From UBA6821 sp044236545 (GTDB taxonomy: Bacteria > Verrucomicrobiota > Verrucomicrobiia > Chthoniobacterales > UBA6821), in contig JBIIGI010000001.1 in the NCBI GenBank assembly GCA_044236545.1, forward strand, positions 16,423 through 80,422: a stretch of DNA of 64,000 nucleotides. Direction: 5' to 3'. Below the pieces are notes generated by a model, which saw only the letters and a program-made list of their open reading frames with translations, ran no database searches and was not told the origin of the DNA. Numbering within the stretch: the first letter of the stretch is position 1; each line of letters starts with the position of its first letter. The position numbers and the translations under genes are program-made. Positions 44,776 to 56,945 of this stretch are shown in pieces.

Positions 44776-45342
44776 TCAGCTCAGTTGGATTTCGAGTGGT
44801 TCGCCGGGGCGCGACCCTCCGGCGATCTGACCGTATTGGCGGATGAATCCGACAATCTCGTCCCGGAGGCCGGCGCGTTTATGGCTCCTTGCACGGCGGG
44901 TCAGGAGGCGCAGGCAGTCAGCCAGATCACGGATTTCCAGCCGTGCGGCGTGCGAGCCTGCAACACGCTCCAGACGGGATCCTAGCAACCCGAAGAATGC
45001 TAGCTCGTAACCATCCCCCGCTTCCCTTGCAAGGTCGGTCAGGGAGAGCCTGACCGGAGGATCGGGGAGACGGAAATGTCCGGCGACATCGTGGAAGCCC
45101 AGCGACTCGAGCACCTCGAGCACGGCTTCCTGGAGTTTTTTCACCTCGACGTTGTTCTGGGTAAAGTCGCGGCGGAGATAGAGAGAGACACTCTCGGCGA
45201 TGTGCTCGGCAAGCCACCAGCGATGGTAGCCCGCATGTTCGGCCGCGTTTTTAAGTGCCGAGGTGATCCACTGCTTTTCGAAGCGGGTGTTTTTCCCGTC
45301 GGGAAGCGAGACCAGCGGCATTCCGTCAAGCAGGGCGATCAT
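44776..45342 (-). CDS. ATP-cone-like protein coupled to nrdR
   Basis: Unknown 188-residue protein. Residues ~15-95 have the rhythm of an ATP-cone: GKNTRFEKQWITSALKNA, a middle helix AEHIAESVSLYLRR, VEVKKLQEAVLEVLESLGF and DVAGHF. This resembles the nucleotide-sensing domain of NrdR and ribonucleotide reductases. The second half is helical and basic (RLLTRRARSHKRAGLRDEIV). There is no zinc ribbon. Its ATG overlaps the nrdR stop by 4 bp, so it is made with NrdR. The ATP-cone call is by eye. Confidence 0.6.
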   Translation of the reverse strand: MIALLDGMPLVSLPDGKNTRFEKQWITSALKNAAEHAGYHRWWLAEHIAESVSLYLRRDFTQNNVEVKKLQEAVLEVLESLGFHDVAGHFRLPDPPVRLSLTDLAREAGDGYELAFFGLLGSRLERVAGSHAARLEIRDLADCLRLLTRRARSHKRAGLRDEIVGFIRQYGQIAGGSRPGEPLEIQLS

Positions 45343-45836
45343 GGGGTCTTCTGGAAGAGTTCCTTCTGGTTTTCGGACGAGGGGGCGCGGCGCTCCAGAG
45401 ACTGGATCTCCTCGATGAACTCGCCTATGTCCTCAAACCTCCGGTAGACGGAGGCAAAGCGGACATAGGCGACCGGATCGACGGCGTGGAGGCGTTCCAT
45501 GACCTTGGCACCGATGGCCTTGGTGGAGATCTCACGCTCCTGGCCGGATTCCAAATCCATGATGATAGCGTTGACCGACTCCTCCATGACTTCGATGGAG
45601 ATGGGGCGCTTTTCGCAGGCCTTGATGAAGCTCGAGAGTAGTTTCTGCCGGTCGAAGGGTTCGCGTCTGTTGTCGCGCTTCACGGCAAGGAGTTCCACGC
45701 GTTCGATCTGCTCGTATGTGGTGAAACGGCTCTCGCAGCCGAGGCATTCCCGCCTGCGGCGGATGCTGGTGCCGTCCTTGGACAAGCGTGAGTCGATCAC
45801 CTTGTCGTCGATGGAGGAACACTTGGGGCAAAGCAT
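45339..45836 (-). CDS. nrdR: Transcriptional repressor NrdR
   Basis: NrdR represses ribonucleotide reductase genes in response to ATP/dATP. The zinc ribbon uses Cys3, Cys6, Cys31 and Cys34 (LCPKCSS and ECLGCESRFTTYEQIE). The ATP-cone follows: VKRDNRREPFDRQKLLSSFIKACEKRPIS to DPVAYVRFASVYRRFEDIGEFIEEI. At 165 residues it is the usual length. An 18-bp palindrome 31-48 bp upstream resembles an NrdR box, suggesting self-regulation. No ribonucleotide reductase gene is in the window. Confidence 0.97.
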   Translation of the reverse strand: MLCPKCSSIDDKVIDSRLSKDGTSIRRRRECLGCESRFTTYEQIERVELLAVKRDNRREPFDRQKLLSSFIKACEKRPISIEVMEESVNAIIMDLESGQEREISTKAIGAKVMERLHAVDPVAYVRFASVYRRFEDIGEFIEEIQSLERRAPSSENQKELFQKTP

Positions 45837-45866
45837 TGTGTGAGTCCGTATCCTTAGAAGGACTTC

Positions 45867-45884
45867 ACCACAAGATCTTGTGGT
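45867..45884. promoter_or_regulatory. Putative NrdR box upstream of nrdR
   Basis: accacaagatcttgtggt is a perfect 18-bp palindrome in the nrdR upstream gap. Its inner 16 bases match the published NrdR-box pattern acaCwAtATaTwGtgt at most positions, including the CAC/GTG ends and the central A|T. NrdR boxes normally come in pairs about 31 bp apart; only one copy is visible. Binding is inferred. Confidence 0.5.
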
Positions 45885-46055
45885 CGGGAAGAAAAATCAT
45901 CCCATAAATCTCCCGCAGAGGCGCAGGGGCGCGGAGGGGAAGAAACCAAAACAATCAGGGTGATGTCGCACGACGAGCGTAAAGATCCGCCATTTTGGAT
46001 GCCCCTTTAAATCCCAGCGCCTCTACGGAAAAAATTCACCCGTGGGAATCCCCTC

Positions 46056-46781
46056 TCAAATCTTATGCATCTTCTGAAAGAGGCTTCCTTGCCGGCGGGA
46101 GAAGGTGACGGTGCGGTTGCCGGTCAGTTCTGCCAGAAGTCGGCCCGAAGAGTCCTGTTTCAGGGAGAGGAGGGATCTCAGGTTGATGAGGCTTTGCCGC
46201 GATGATCGGAAGAACATCTTCGGATCAAGTTGTTCCTCCATGTGTGAGATCGTCCTGTCGATGCGTCCCGAGTTTCCGTTCCAGTGAACGAGTGTTCCCT
46301 TGTCCGTAGCCTCGATCAATTCGATCTGCTCCACGGGGAGCAGAAGACATTCCCCTTCGACCTTGAGGAGGATCGAGTCGCCCTCGGTGAAATCGGGTTC
46401 CTCGTTTGCTGAAGTCCCGATGCGTGAAAGTGCCTTGGCAAGGCGCTTTTCGTCGAACGGCTTGAGCAGGTAGTCGAGCGCCTCCACCGAGTAGGCCTGC
46501 ACGGCGAACTGCTCGTGGGCAGTCGTGAAGATGAGCGGGGGGCTCTCCTTGCCGAGTTGGGAGAGGAGATCAAAGCCGCTCCCTCCAGGCATCTGGATAT
46601 CGAGCAGGAGAAGGTCCGGCATTGCCCTTTTGATTTCCTTGAGTGCCTCGCTTGCCGATCCCGCCTCCCGAAGTGTCGCCTCGGGAGCAATGGCGCGGAG
46701 CATTCTCGTCAACTCGGCGCGCGCCGGCTGCTCGTCATCCACGATCAGGATGTCCCATGCATGTCCTTTAGCAGTCCTCAT
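46056..46781 (-). CDS. LytTR-family response regulator
   Basis: A LytR/AlgR-type regulator. The receiver domain has ILIVDDEQPAR, phospho-acceptor Asp61 in LLLLDIQMPGGSG, and the Thr/Lys switch residues in FTTAHEQFAVQAY and LLKPFDEKRL. The LytTR DNA-binding domain follows (IEATDKGTLVHWNGNSG, FFRSSRQSLINL, LTGNRTVTFSRRQG). The frame can begin at TTG 46790; ATG 46781 is preferred. It lies 69 bp after the kinase gene, and the two should form a two-component pair. Confidence 0.93.
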   Translation of the reverse strand: MRTAKGHAWDILIVDDEQPARAELTRMLRAIAPEATLREAGSASEALKEIKRAMPDLLLLDIQMPGGSGFDLLSQLGKESPPLIFTTAHEQFAVQAYSVEALDYLLKPFDEKRLAKALSRIGTSANEEPDFTEGDSILLKVEGECLLLPVEQIELIEATDKGTLVHWNGNSGRIDRTISHMEEQLDPKMFFRSSRQSLINLRSLLSLKQDSSGRLLAELTGNRTVTFSRRQGSLFQKMHKI

Positions 46782-46850
46782 GATGCTCAAGCGTTAACAC
46801 ACTTTCCCGATTTGGAAAGCATCGATCGGGCGCACGATCCGCCCGGGGGT

Positions 46851-48779
46851 TCAGGCCTCTTGGAACCTTGAGTTCCCTGAATTTCCTGAAACTTCTGAAA
46901 TTCCCGAAGCCTCCGATGGGGGAATGGGGATCCTGATCACGGCCAGAACAAGGTCATGGGTTTCTTGGGTGATCGTGAAGGAGGCGGACGTCCCGTAGAG
47001 CGCGTCCAACTGCTCCCGGATACTACTTAGGCCGAGCCCCTCGGGGGAAGATTGGCGGAGCCGTCCGGTGTTGGAGACGCTGAGTCTGAGATCGCCGCTG
47101 TTCCCGTCCCGTTCGGCGCGGATCGCAAGAAAGCACTTCTCCTCGATCGCATCTACACCGTGCTTGAAGGCGTTCTCGACGAGTTGGTGAAAGAGCATGG
47201 GAGGCACCATGAGATGATCGACGTGGGGACCGATCGTGACCGATAGGGAGAGGTGATCGCCGTAACGGATTGCCTGAAGATCGAGGTAGGAACGGATCAC
47301 CTTCATCTCCTCACTTAGGGGAATCAGGGTGCTCCGTGTGATCCGTAAGCTGGAGCGGAGCAGTTCCGAGAGGCTGACGACCGCCTCCCTGCACTTGGCG
47401 GCATCCACGCTGATGAGTGCCTTGATGACATTCAGGCTGTTGAAGAGAAAGTGCGAATTGAGTTGGGAGCGGATGCTACGGATCTCCATCTCCTTCTGCG
47501 CGATCATGAGGCGATCGAAAGTCGCGCGTCTTTCGGCCGTGACATCGCGGATCGTCCCGAGGAGAGAGGTGGGGAGGCCCTTCGTATCCGTTTTGACGAT
47601 AAGACCCGTTACCTCGAATACCGCCCCGGGGTGACCATTGCTGATGGAGATATCTCCGGAGAGGTACCTTCCAGACTCCATTCCCTCCCTGAGTTGGTTC
47701 CAAGGGAGATGGCACATCTGGCCTGGTTCGACCAGCAGGCCCCAGTTATCGGGAAGGATCGGGGGGAATCCGAGGTGCTCCACTTCACCCCTCTGCTGTG
47801 GCTTGATGATCCCGAGATTCTTCCATCCGCTTTCCTTCATCCATTCCCAATACCCCAGCCCGGCGGTGAGCGTGGAGAGGCGTTTTTTCAGGTGTCCGTG
47901 GGAGCGGGCGTCCTCGACGGAGGCCATCACAAGATTGGTTGTCGTGATCACCAAGATGTAGACAGTGAGGTGACCGTACGTCTCGAGGGGATTCGGGTAC
48001 ACAAAGGGGCCTCTCCCCATCACGGTGAATCCCATGGAGATCGTGGTGACGAGCGCCGCCGCAAGCGCGGTTCCGGGAATCCCAAGGGAAAGAGCTGTCC
48101 AGAGGAGTATCGGAAAGGGGAGAAAGGCGAGGGGGAAGCTTATCTCCGAGTGCATGTTTTGCTGAAAGGCAATGCTCACGACGGCCACCGAAGCGCCCGT
48201 GATGAGTGTCCACTTAAGGGGAGTCATTCCTTTTGGAATGAAGGAAAGTCCTTTTCCAAGAGCTAGGACGATGGGGGTGAAAACGATGATGCCCAGAGCG
48301 TTGCCGACCCAGAAAAGCAGGATGGTGATGGGGATGGTCTCCTGCTTCAGCGATCCCATGGCCACCAGAGTGGCCGTGCAAAGAAGCGCATTGAGAAATG
48401 GGCCCACCGTGGCACCCACCGTGATCAGATTCCTGATGTCACGGAGATCCCCCATGCGTGGAGAGAATCTCAGGAGACGGATCAGCAGGAACCACCCGAG
48501 GAGCGACTCCATCGTGTTGCCCAGTGATCCGGCGATGGAAAAGGTCAGGTTGTTACCGAAGGTCTGGGTTGCGGCGATGGTGCCGAACGTGATCGCCGGA
48601 AACAGGCGCCACCCACGCAGCAGAAGCAGGGCCAGGGCAAGTCCGCTGGAGGGCCAGAGAGGTGCGGACGGGGTGTCTGAGACCTTGTAGAACTCCTGCC
48701 CCATCATGCACAGGACATAGATCCCTATGGCACCAAGGAGGCATTCCCGCGCATTGCGCCAACTTAGGAAGGAGATCAT
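46851..48779 (-). CDS. MASE1 membrane sensor histidine kinase (LytS type)
   Basis: The N-terminal ~290 residues form a MASE1-like sensor of about eight helices (APLWPSSGLALALLLLRGWR, LFWVGNALGIIVFTPIVLA). A PAS-like segment follows (~330-410). The His_kinase domain has phospho-acceptor His443 in LNSHFLFNSLNVIK, and the ATPase domain has HQLVENAFKHGVDAI and GLGLSSIREQLDALYG. It partners the LytTR regulator. The tail SEASGISEVSGNSGNS comes from degenerate tandem copies of ttcctgaa (46871-46908). The start lies 4 bp beyond a polypurine simple repeat. Confidence 0.93.
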   Translation of the reverse strand: MISFLSWRNARECLLGAIGIYVLCMMGQEFYKVSDTPSAPLWPSSGLALALLLLRGWRLFPAITFGTIAATQTFGNNLTFSIAGSLGNTMESLLGWFLLIRLLRFSPRMGDLRDIRNLITVGATVGPFLNALLCTATLVAMGSLKQETIPITILLFWVGNALGIIVFTPIVLALGKGLSFIPKGMTPLKWTLITGASVAVVSIAFQQNMHSEISFPLAFLPFPILLWTALSLGIPGTALAAALVTTISMGFTVMGRGPFVYPNPLETYGHLTVYILVITTTNLVMASVEDARSHGHLKKRLSTLTAGLGYWEWMKESGWKNLGIIKPQQRGEVEHLGFPPILPDNWGLLVEPGQMCHLPWNQLREGMESGRYLSGDISISNGHPGAVFEVTGLIVKTDTKGLPTSLLGTIRDVTAERRATFDRLMIAQKEMEIRSIRSQLNSHFLFNSLNVIKALISVDAAKCREAVVSLSELLRSSLRITRSTLIPLSEEMKVIRSYLDLQAIRYGDHLSLSVTIGPHVDHLMVPPMLFHQLVENAFKHGVDAIEEKCFLAIRAERDGNSGDLRLSVSNTGRLRQSSPEGLGLSSIREQLDALYGTSASFTITQETHDLVLAVIRIPIPPSEASGISEVSGNSGNSRFQEA

Positions 48780-48783
48780 ATCA

Positions 48784-48812
48784 CCCCCCCCTCTCTCTCT
48801 CTCTCTCTCTCT
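48784..48812 (-). repeat. (CT)11 plus C8 simple repeat at the kinase ribosome-binding region
   Basis: Eight C (48784-48791) run into eleven CT units (48791-48812). On the kinase coding strand this reads (AG)11 then G8, then four bases (TGAT) and the ATG. It therefore forms the Shine-Dalgarno region itself. Both tracts are prone to slipped-strand changes, which would alter the ribosome-binding spacing or the promoter spacing. Confidence 0.85.
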
Positions 48813-48865
48813 AGTAATCCGGAGCCGCGACCCCGATGGTGGCGCGCTCCGAAGGTCATAAGAGG

Positions 48866-49477
48866 CTACTTTGCCGAGAGGTATGGGATTGCGGCAACGC
48901 GGGCTTTCACGTCCTCAAGTCCGTCGACAAGATCGGCGATGGAGTCCCAACGTCCGTTCATGAGCGGTTCACGGGCGTGTCCGGGAATCGAGAACTCTGC
49001 ACTGAAATCCACATCATCCACGGTCACCTTGCTTTCGGTAAGATCGAGGGTGATCTGGGCGGTCGGTGTTTTCTCGATGAGGGCAGCAAGGTCCTCGATG
49101 TCCTGTTTGGACATCTTGACGCAGGGGATGCCGAGTGTGGTGGAGTTGCCGAAAAAGATCTCGGCGAAGCTCTCGGCGATGATCGCCCTGAAGCCGTAGC
49201 GGTAGAGAGCCTGAGGGGCATGCTCGCGCGAGCTGCCGCAACCGAAGTTCGAGCCGGAGATCAGGACGGTGGACCCGTTGAAGCGTGCGTCATCGAGGGG
49301 ATGGACGCGGCCTGCCGCCTTCTCGGCTACCTTCGCATCGGCGAAGGCAAACTCTCCGAGTCCGTCGAAGGTGACGCACTTCATGAAGCGCGCGGGGATG
49401 ATGCGGTCGGTGTCGATATCGTCGCCGGGGACATAAACGCCGCGTCCGGTGACCTGGGTGATTTTTTCTAGGGACAT
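48866..49477 (-). CDS. leuD: 3-isopropylmalate dehydratase small subunit
   Basis: LeuD pairs with LeuC to isomerise 2- to 3-isopropylmalate in leucine synthesis. GDDIDTDRIIPARFMKCV opens the swivel domain; SGSNFGCGSSREHAPQAL and AIIAESFAEIFFGNSTTLGIP are the signature motifs. At 203 residues it is complete. It follows leuC after 112 bp of repeat-like sequence. The downstream gap to the kinase start is 86 bp and contains the simple repeat. Confidence 0.97.
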   Translation of the reverse strand: MSLEKITQVTGRGVYVPGDDIDTDRIIPARFMKCVTFDGLGEFAFADAKVAEKAAGRVHPLDDARFNGSTVLISGSNFGCGSSREHAPQALYRYGFRAIIAESFAEIFFGNSTTLGIPCVKMSKQDIEDLAALIEKTPTAQITLDLTESKVTVDDVDFSAEFSIPGHAREPLMNGRWDSIADLVDGLEDVKARVAAIPYLSAK

Positions 49478-49486
49478 GGGATGGGA

Positions 49487-49585
49487 AGGTGAAAAGTTAT
49501 AAGGTTAAAAAGTGAAAAGGTGAAAGCAGGCTGTTTTGAGGTGATTCGTTTTTAACGGTTCAACGCTTTTAACGATTTTAACCTT
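49487..49585 (-). repeat. Repeat-like leader between leuC and leuD
   Basis: On the leuD coding strand the run ctttcaccttttcactttt with aaccttataacttttcacc (around 49487-49526) echoes the dnaG and metallo-hydrolase leaders. An imperfect inverted pair, aaggttaaaa (49501-49510) and ttttaacctt (around 49575-49584), could fold the gap into a stem between the two cistrons. No Shine-Dalgarno is evident for leuD. Confidence 0.45.
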
Positions 49586-49589
49586 TTCT

Positions 49590-50999
49590 TCAGTTGATGC
49601 CGAATACCTTACGGGCGTCGCTGACTTCGCCGGTGAGGGCGGCAGCGGCGACCATGAGGGGGCTCATGAGCATCGTGCGCCCGGTCGGGCTTCCTTGGCG
49701 GCCCTTGAAGTTGCGGTTGCTGGAGCTTGCGCAGAGTTGGTCGCCGACAAGCTTGTCGGGATTCATTCCCAGGCACATGGAGCAGCCTGCGCCGCGCCAT
49801 TCGAAGCCGGCGTCGCGGAAGATTTCGGCGATGCCCATCTTCTCCGCCACGGCGGCCACGCCCTGGGAGCCGGGAACGACGATCGCCTTCACGCTGGAGG
49901 CGACCTTGCGGCCCTTGATGTGCTTGGCGACTTCCTGAAGGTCTGAGAGGCGTCCGTTGGTGCAGCTTCCGAGGAAGGCGACATCGATCCTGATGCCGGC
50001 CGCCGGGGTGCCGGCGGGGAGCTTCATGTGCTCGATCGCCTCGGCGGCGGTGGCGCGGTCCTTCTCGGGGAGGTCGGCGGGATCGGGGATCGCCTCGTCG
50101 ATGAAGATCGCCTGACCGGGAGTGATGCCCCAGGTGACGGTCGGGAGGATCTCCTCGGCCTTGAAGTTCACGATGTCGTCGTAGACCGCGTCCTTGTCGG
50201 AGGCTACGGCCTTCCAACGGGCGACAGCGGCATCCCACTCGGCTCCCTTGGGTGAGTAGGGGCGTCCGCGGAGATACTCGAAGGTGGTCTCGTCGGGATT
50301 CACGTAGCCGACGCGGGCGCCGCCCTCGATCGACATGTTGCAGACGGTCATGCGCTCTTCCTGGGTGAAGCCATCAAAGGTGGACCCACCGTATTCGTAG
50401 GCGTAGCCGATGCCGCCGTTCACGCCGAGGTGGCGGATGATGTGGAGGATGACATCCTTGGCGTAGACGCCGGGGGCGAGCTTGCCGTCGACGTTGATGC
50501 GGCGGACCTTGGGCTTGCCGATCGCCATGGTCTGGGTGGCCAGGACGTCGCGCACCTGGCTCGTGCCGATGCCGAAGGCGATCGCACCGAATGCGCCGTG
50601 GGTCGAGGTGTGGGAATCGCCGCAGGCGATGGTGGTGCCCGGTTGGGTGATGCCCTGCTCGGGACCGACAATGTGGACGATGCCCTGATTGCCCGAGGGA
50701 AGGTCGAAGAAGGTGACGCCGGTCTCGGCGCAGTTCTTCCGGAGCTCCTTCACCATCGCGTCGGCGAGAGGGTCGGAGAAGGGCTCGGCGCGCTGGTCGG
50801 TCGGGACGATGTGGTCGACCGTGGCGAAGGTGCGGTTCGGATAGAGGACCTTGAGGCCGAGGTCGCGGACCATGCCGAAAGCCTGCGGGCTCGTCACCTC
50901 GTGGATGAGGTGGGTGCCGATGAGAAGTTGAGTCCTGCCGTCGGGGAGCGTGCGAACGGTGTGTTCGTCCCAGACCTTGTCGAGAAGCGTTTTGGCCAT
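49590..50999 (-). CDS. leuC: 3-isopropylmalate dehydratase large subunit
   Basis: LeuC carries the 4Fe-4S aconitase-type active site. TIACGDSHTSTHGAFGAIAFGIGTS, FLGSCTNGRLSDLQE and GCSMCLGMNPDKL hold the three cluster Cys. At 469 residues it matches E. coli (466). The start ATG 50999 is divergent from icd at 88 bp. leuC and leuD together make the isomerase; other leu genes are not in the window. Confidence 0.97.
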   Translation of the reverse strand: MAKTLLDKVWDEHTVRTLPDGRTQLLIGTHLIHEVTSPQAFGMVRDLGLKVLYPNRTFATVDHIVPTDQRAEPFSDPLADAMVKELRKNCAETGVTFFDLPSGNQGIVHIVGPEQGITQPGTTIACGDSHTSTHGAFGAIAFGIGTSQVRDVLATQTMAIGKPKVRRINVDGKLAPGVYAKDVILHIIRHLGVNGGIGYAYEYGGSTFDGFTQEERMTVCNMSIEGGARVGYVNPDETTFEYLRGRPYSPKGAEWDAAVARWKAVASDKDAVYDDIVNFKAEEILPTVTWGITPGQAIFIDEAIPDPADLPEKDRATAAEAIEHMKLPAGTPAAGIRIDVAFLGSCTNGRLSDLQEVAKHIKGRKVASSVKAIVVPGSQGVAAVAEKMGIAEIFRDAGFEWRGAGCSMCLGMNPDKLVGDQLCASSSNRNFKGRQGSPTGRTMLMSPLMVAAAALTGEVSDARKVFGIN

Positions 51000-51087
51000 A
51001 GTCGTTCCAATTTAGCGGAACCAATTCCGGAGGCAATCCTCTCTTTGATTGATTACGCGACCCCGTCTCATTAACCTCCACCGGATC

Positions 51088-53310
51088 ATGTCCAAGCCAA
51101 CCATCCTCTACACCAAGACCGACGAGGCCCCCGCCCTGGCCACCTACTCCTTCCTGCCGATCGTGAAGGCCTTCACCAAGCACGCCGGGATCAACGTCGA
51201 GATCCGCGACATCTCGCTGGCCGGTCGCATCATCGCCGCGTTCCCTGATGTTCTCAGCGAGGATCAAAAGATCGGCGACGCGCTTTCCGAACTCGGTGCC
51301 CTGACCCTCAAGCCCGAGGCGAACATCATCAAGCTCCCGAACATCAGCGCTTCCATCCCCCAGCTCAAGGCGGCGGTCGCCGAACTCCAGTCCAAGGGCT
51401 ACAAGCTTCCCGACTATCCGGACAATCCGCAGACCGACTCCGACAAGGAGATCCGCTCACGCTACGACAAGATCAAGGGAAGCGCTGTCAACCCGGTGCT
51501 CCGCGAGGGGAACTCCGATCGCCGCGCCCCCAAGGCCGTGAAGGAGTACGCCCGCAAGCATCCTCACTCCATGGGCGCCTGGACCTCCGCCTCCAAGACG
51601 AGTGTCGGCACGATGGGGAAGGATGACTTCTTCTCCAATGAGAAGTCGGTGACCCTTTCCGATGCGACAGACGTGAAGATCGAGTTCGTCGGCGCCGACG
51701 GCTCCGTCAAGGTTCTCAAGGAAAAGACCCCACTCAGGGCCGGCGAGATCCTCGACGGAACCCGCCTGAGCAAGAAGGCCCTCGTTGCTTTCCTCGAGCA
51801 GCAGATCGCCAAGGCCAAGGACGATGGTGTCCTCTTCTCCCTCCACATGAAGGCGACCATGATGAAGGTCTCCGACCCGATCATCTTCGGCCATGCGGTG
51901 AAGGTTTTCTTCAGGGACCTGATCGCCAAGCATGCAGATGTCATCAAGGAGCTGGGTGTCGATTTCAACAACGGCTTTGGTGACCTCGTCGCCAAGATCG
52001 AGAAACTCCCCGCCGACAGGAAGGGCGCGATCGAGGCCGATCTCCAGGCCGCCCTCGCTGCGGGTCCCGCCATTGCCATGGTCAACTCCGATAAGGGCAT
52101 CACCAACCTCCATGTCCCTAGCGACGTCATTGTCGACGCCTCCATGCCTGCGATGATCCGTGCAGGTGGCCAGATGTGGGATGCGGCGGGCAAGACCGCG
52201 GACACCCTGGCCGTCATTCCCGACAGCTCTTATGCCGGCGTCTACCAGGCGGTGATCGATTTCTGCAAAAAGAACGGCGCCCTCGATCCCAGGACGATGG
52301 GATCCGTTCCCAATGTCGGCCTCATGGCCCAGGCAGCGGAGGAGTACGGCTCGCACAACAAGACCTTCGAGATCCCCGCCACCGGCACGGTCCGCGTCAC
52401 CGACTCCTCGGGGAAGGTTCTCCTCGAGCATGCCGTCGAGGAAGGGGACATCTGGCGCGCCTGCCAGACCAAGGATGCCCCGATCCGCGACTGGGTGAAG
52501 CTCGCCGTGAACCGTGCCCGTGCCACCGGCGATGCCGCTGTCTTCTGGCTCGACGAGAAGCGGGCCCATGACGCCCAGTTGATCGCGAAGGTGAATGCCT
52601 ATCTCGCCGACCACGACACCAAGGGGCTCGATATCCGCATCCTGCCCCCTGCGGAGGCCTGCACCTTCAGCCTTGAGCGCATCGTCCAGGGGAAGGACAC
52701 GATCTCCGTCACCGGAAATGTCCTGCGCGATTATCTCACCGACCTCTTCCCGATCCTCGAGGTCGGTACCAGCGCCAAGATGCTCTCGATCGTCCCGCTC
52801 ATGAATGGCGGAGGCCTCTTCGAGACAGGTGCGGGTGGTTCCGCGCCGAAGCACGTCCAGCAGTTCCTTGAGGAGAATTACCTCCGCTGGGATTCCCTGG
52901 GCGAGTTCTTCGCGCTGGCTCCTTCCTTCGAGCATGTCGCCGAGACCTTCGGCAATGCGAAGGCCAAGGTGCTGGCCGAGACCCTCGACGCCGCCACCGG
53001 CAAGTTCCTCGAGAACGATAAGTCACCGGGCCGTAAGCTTGGCTCCATTGACAACCGCGGCAGTCATTTCTACCTGGCCATGTACTGGGCCCAGGCACTC
53101 GCCGCCCAGACGCAGGATGCGGAGCTGAAGGCCCTCTTCACGCCGATCGCCGCCGAACTCACCGCGAACGAGCAGAAGATCGTCGCGGAACTTGCCGCCG
53201 TCCAAGGCAAGCCGACCGATGTCGGCGGCTACTACCTGCCCGATGATGCCAAGGCAGATGCCGTGCTTCGCCCGAGTGCGACATTCAACGCGATCCTCGC
53301 AAAACTCTGA
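51088..53310 (+). CDS. icd: Isocitrate dehydrogenase (NADP+), monomeric type
   Basis: The ~80-kDa single-chain isocitrate dehydrogenase, unrelated in length to the E. coli dimer. KPTILYTKTDEAPALATYSFLPIV, GSAVNPVLREGNSDRRAPKAVK, WTSASKTSVGTMGKDDFFSNEKS and SLHMKATMMKVSDPIIFGHAV are typical of the monomeric family. The frame opens with TTG 51049, but ATG 51088 gives 740 residues, the usual size. A strong terminator follows. It feeds the TCA cycle and NADPH supply. Confidence 0.97.
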   Translation: MSKPTILYTKTDEAPALATYSFLPIVKAFTKHAGINVEIRDISLAGRIIAAFPDVLSEDQKIGDALSELGALTLKPEANIIKLPNISASIPQLKAAVAELQSKGYKLPDYPDNPQTDSDKEIRSRYDKIKGSAVNPVLREGNSDRRAPKAVKEYARKHPHSMGAWTSASKTSVGTMGKDDFFSNEKSVTLSDATDVKIEFVGADGSVKVLKEKTPLRAGEILDGTRLSKKALVAFLEQQIAKAKDDGVLFSLHMKATMMKVSDPIIFGHAVKVFFRDLIAKHADVIKELGVDFNNGFGDLVAKIEKLPADRKGAIEADLQAALAAGPAIAMVNSDKGITNLHVPSDVIVDASMPAMIRAGGQMWDAAGKTADTLAVIPDSSYAGVYQAVIDFCKKNGALDPRTMGSVPNVGLMAQAAEEYGSHNKTFEIPATGTVRVTDSSGKVLLEHAVEEGDIWRACQTKDAPIRDWVKLAVNRARATGDAAVFWLDEKRAHDAQLIAKVNAYLADHDTKGLDIRILPPAEACTFSLERIVQGKDTISVTGNVLRDYLTDLFPILEVGTSAKMLSIVPLMNGGGLFETGAGGSAPKHVQQFLEENYLRWDSLGEFFALAPSFEHVAETFGNAKAKVLAETLDAATGKFLENDKSPGRKLGSIDNRGSHFYLAMYWAQALAAQTQDAELKALFTPIAAELTANEQKIVAELAAVQGKPTDVGGYYLPDDAKADAVLRPSATFNAILAKL

Positions 53311-53345
53311 GCTTGGTCGCCTAGCACTTCATAGCTTTTCAAAGT

Positions 53346-53383
53346 AAACCCATCTCCGTTAACGGGGATGGGTTTTTCTTTTT
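53346..53383 (+). terminator. Rho-independent terminator after icd
   Basis: aaacccatctccgtt (53346-53360) and aacggggatgggttt (53361-53375) form a 15-bp stem with one G-U pair, followed by a T-rich run to 53383. It lies 36 bp after the icd stop and between two convergent genes, so it may also serve carB in reverse. Confidence 0.88.
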
Positions 53384-53504
53384 GTAACAGCTCCCTCTTG
53401 TCGTTGGGCTGCCCGCGCGATAGCGCATTCTTTCTGGCTTAGCCTCTATCGCAGAGCCTTTCGCAGAAAGGATAATCCCGCCAGCCCGAGTTGAAATCCC
53501 AAGC

Positions 53505-56729
<3,225 letters not shown>

Positions 56730-56945
56730 GGTGCGGAAGGCGGAAAGTCGTTGGATCGAAGGTGTCGGAAAGTTCCGGTTTGGAAAAACCGTCACAGCAC
56801 TCCATTGAACCTCCCCTCGTTCCGGTGGTCAAACGTGGAGTCGGAAAAGTGGAAGATAGGGAATGGGCAATAGGCTCCCGGGAGGGATTGAAGTCCAGCG
56901 GGTATTGTTTTACTCCCGATAACGCATACCCACTGGCACGGAGGA

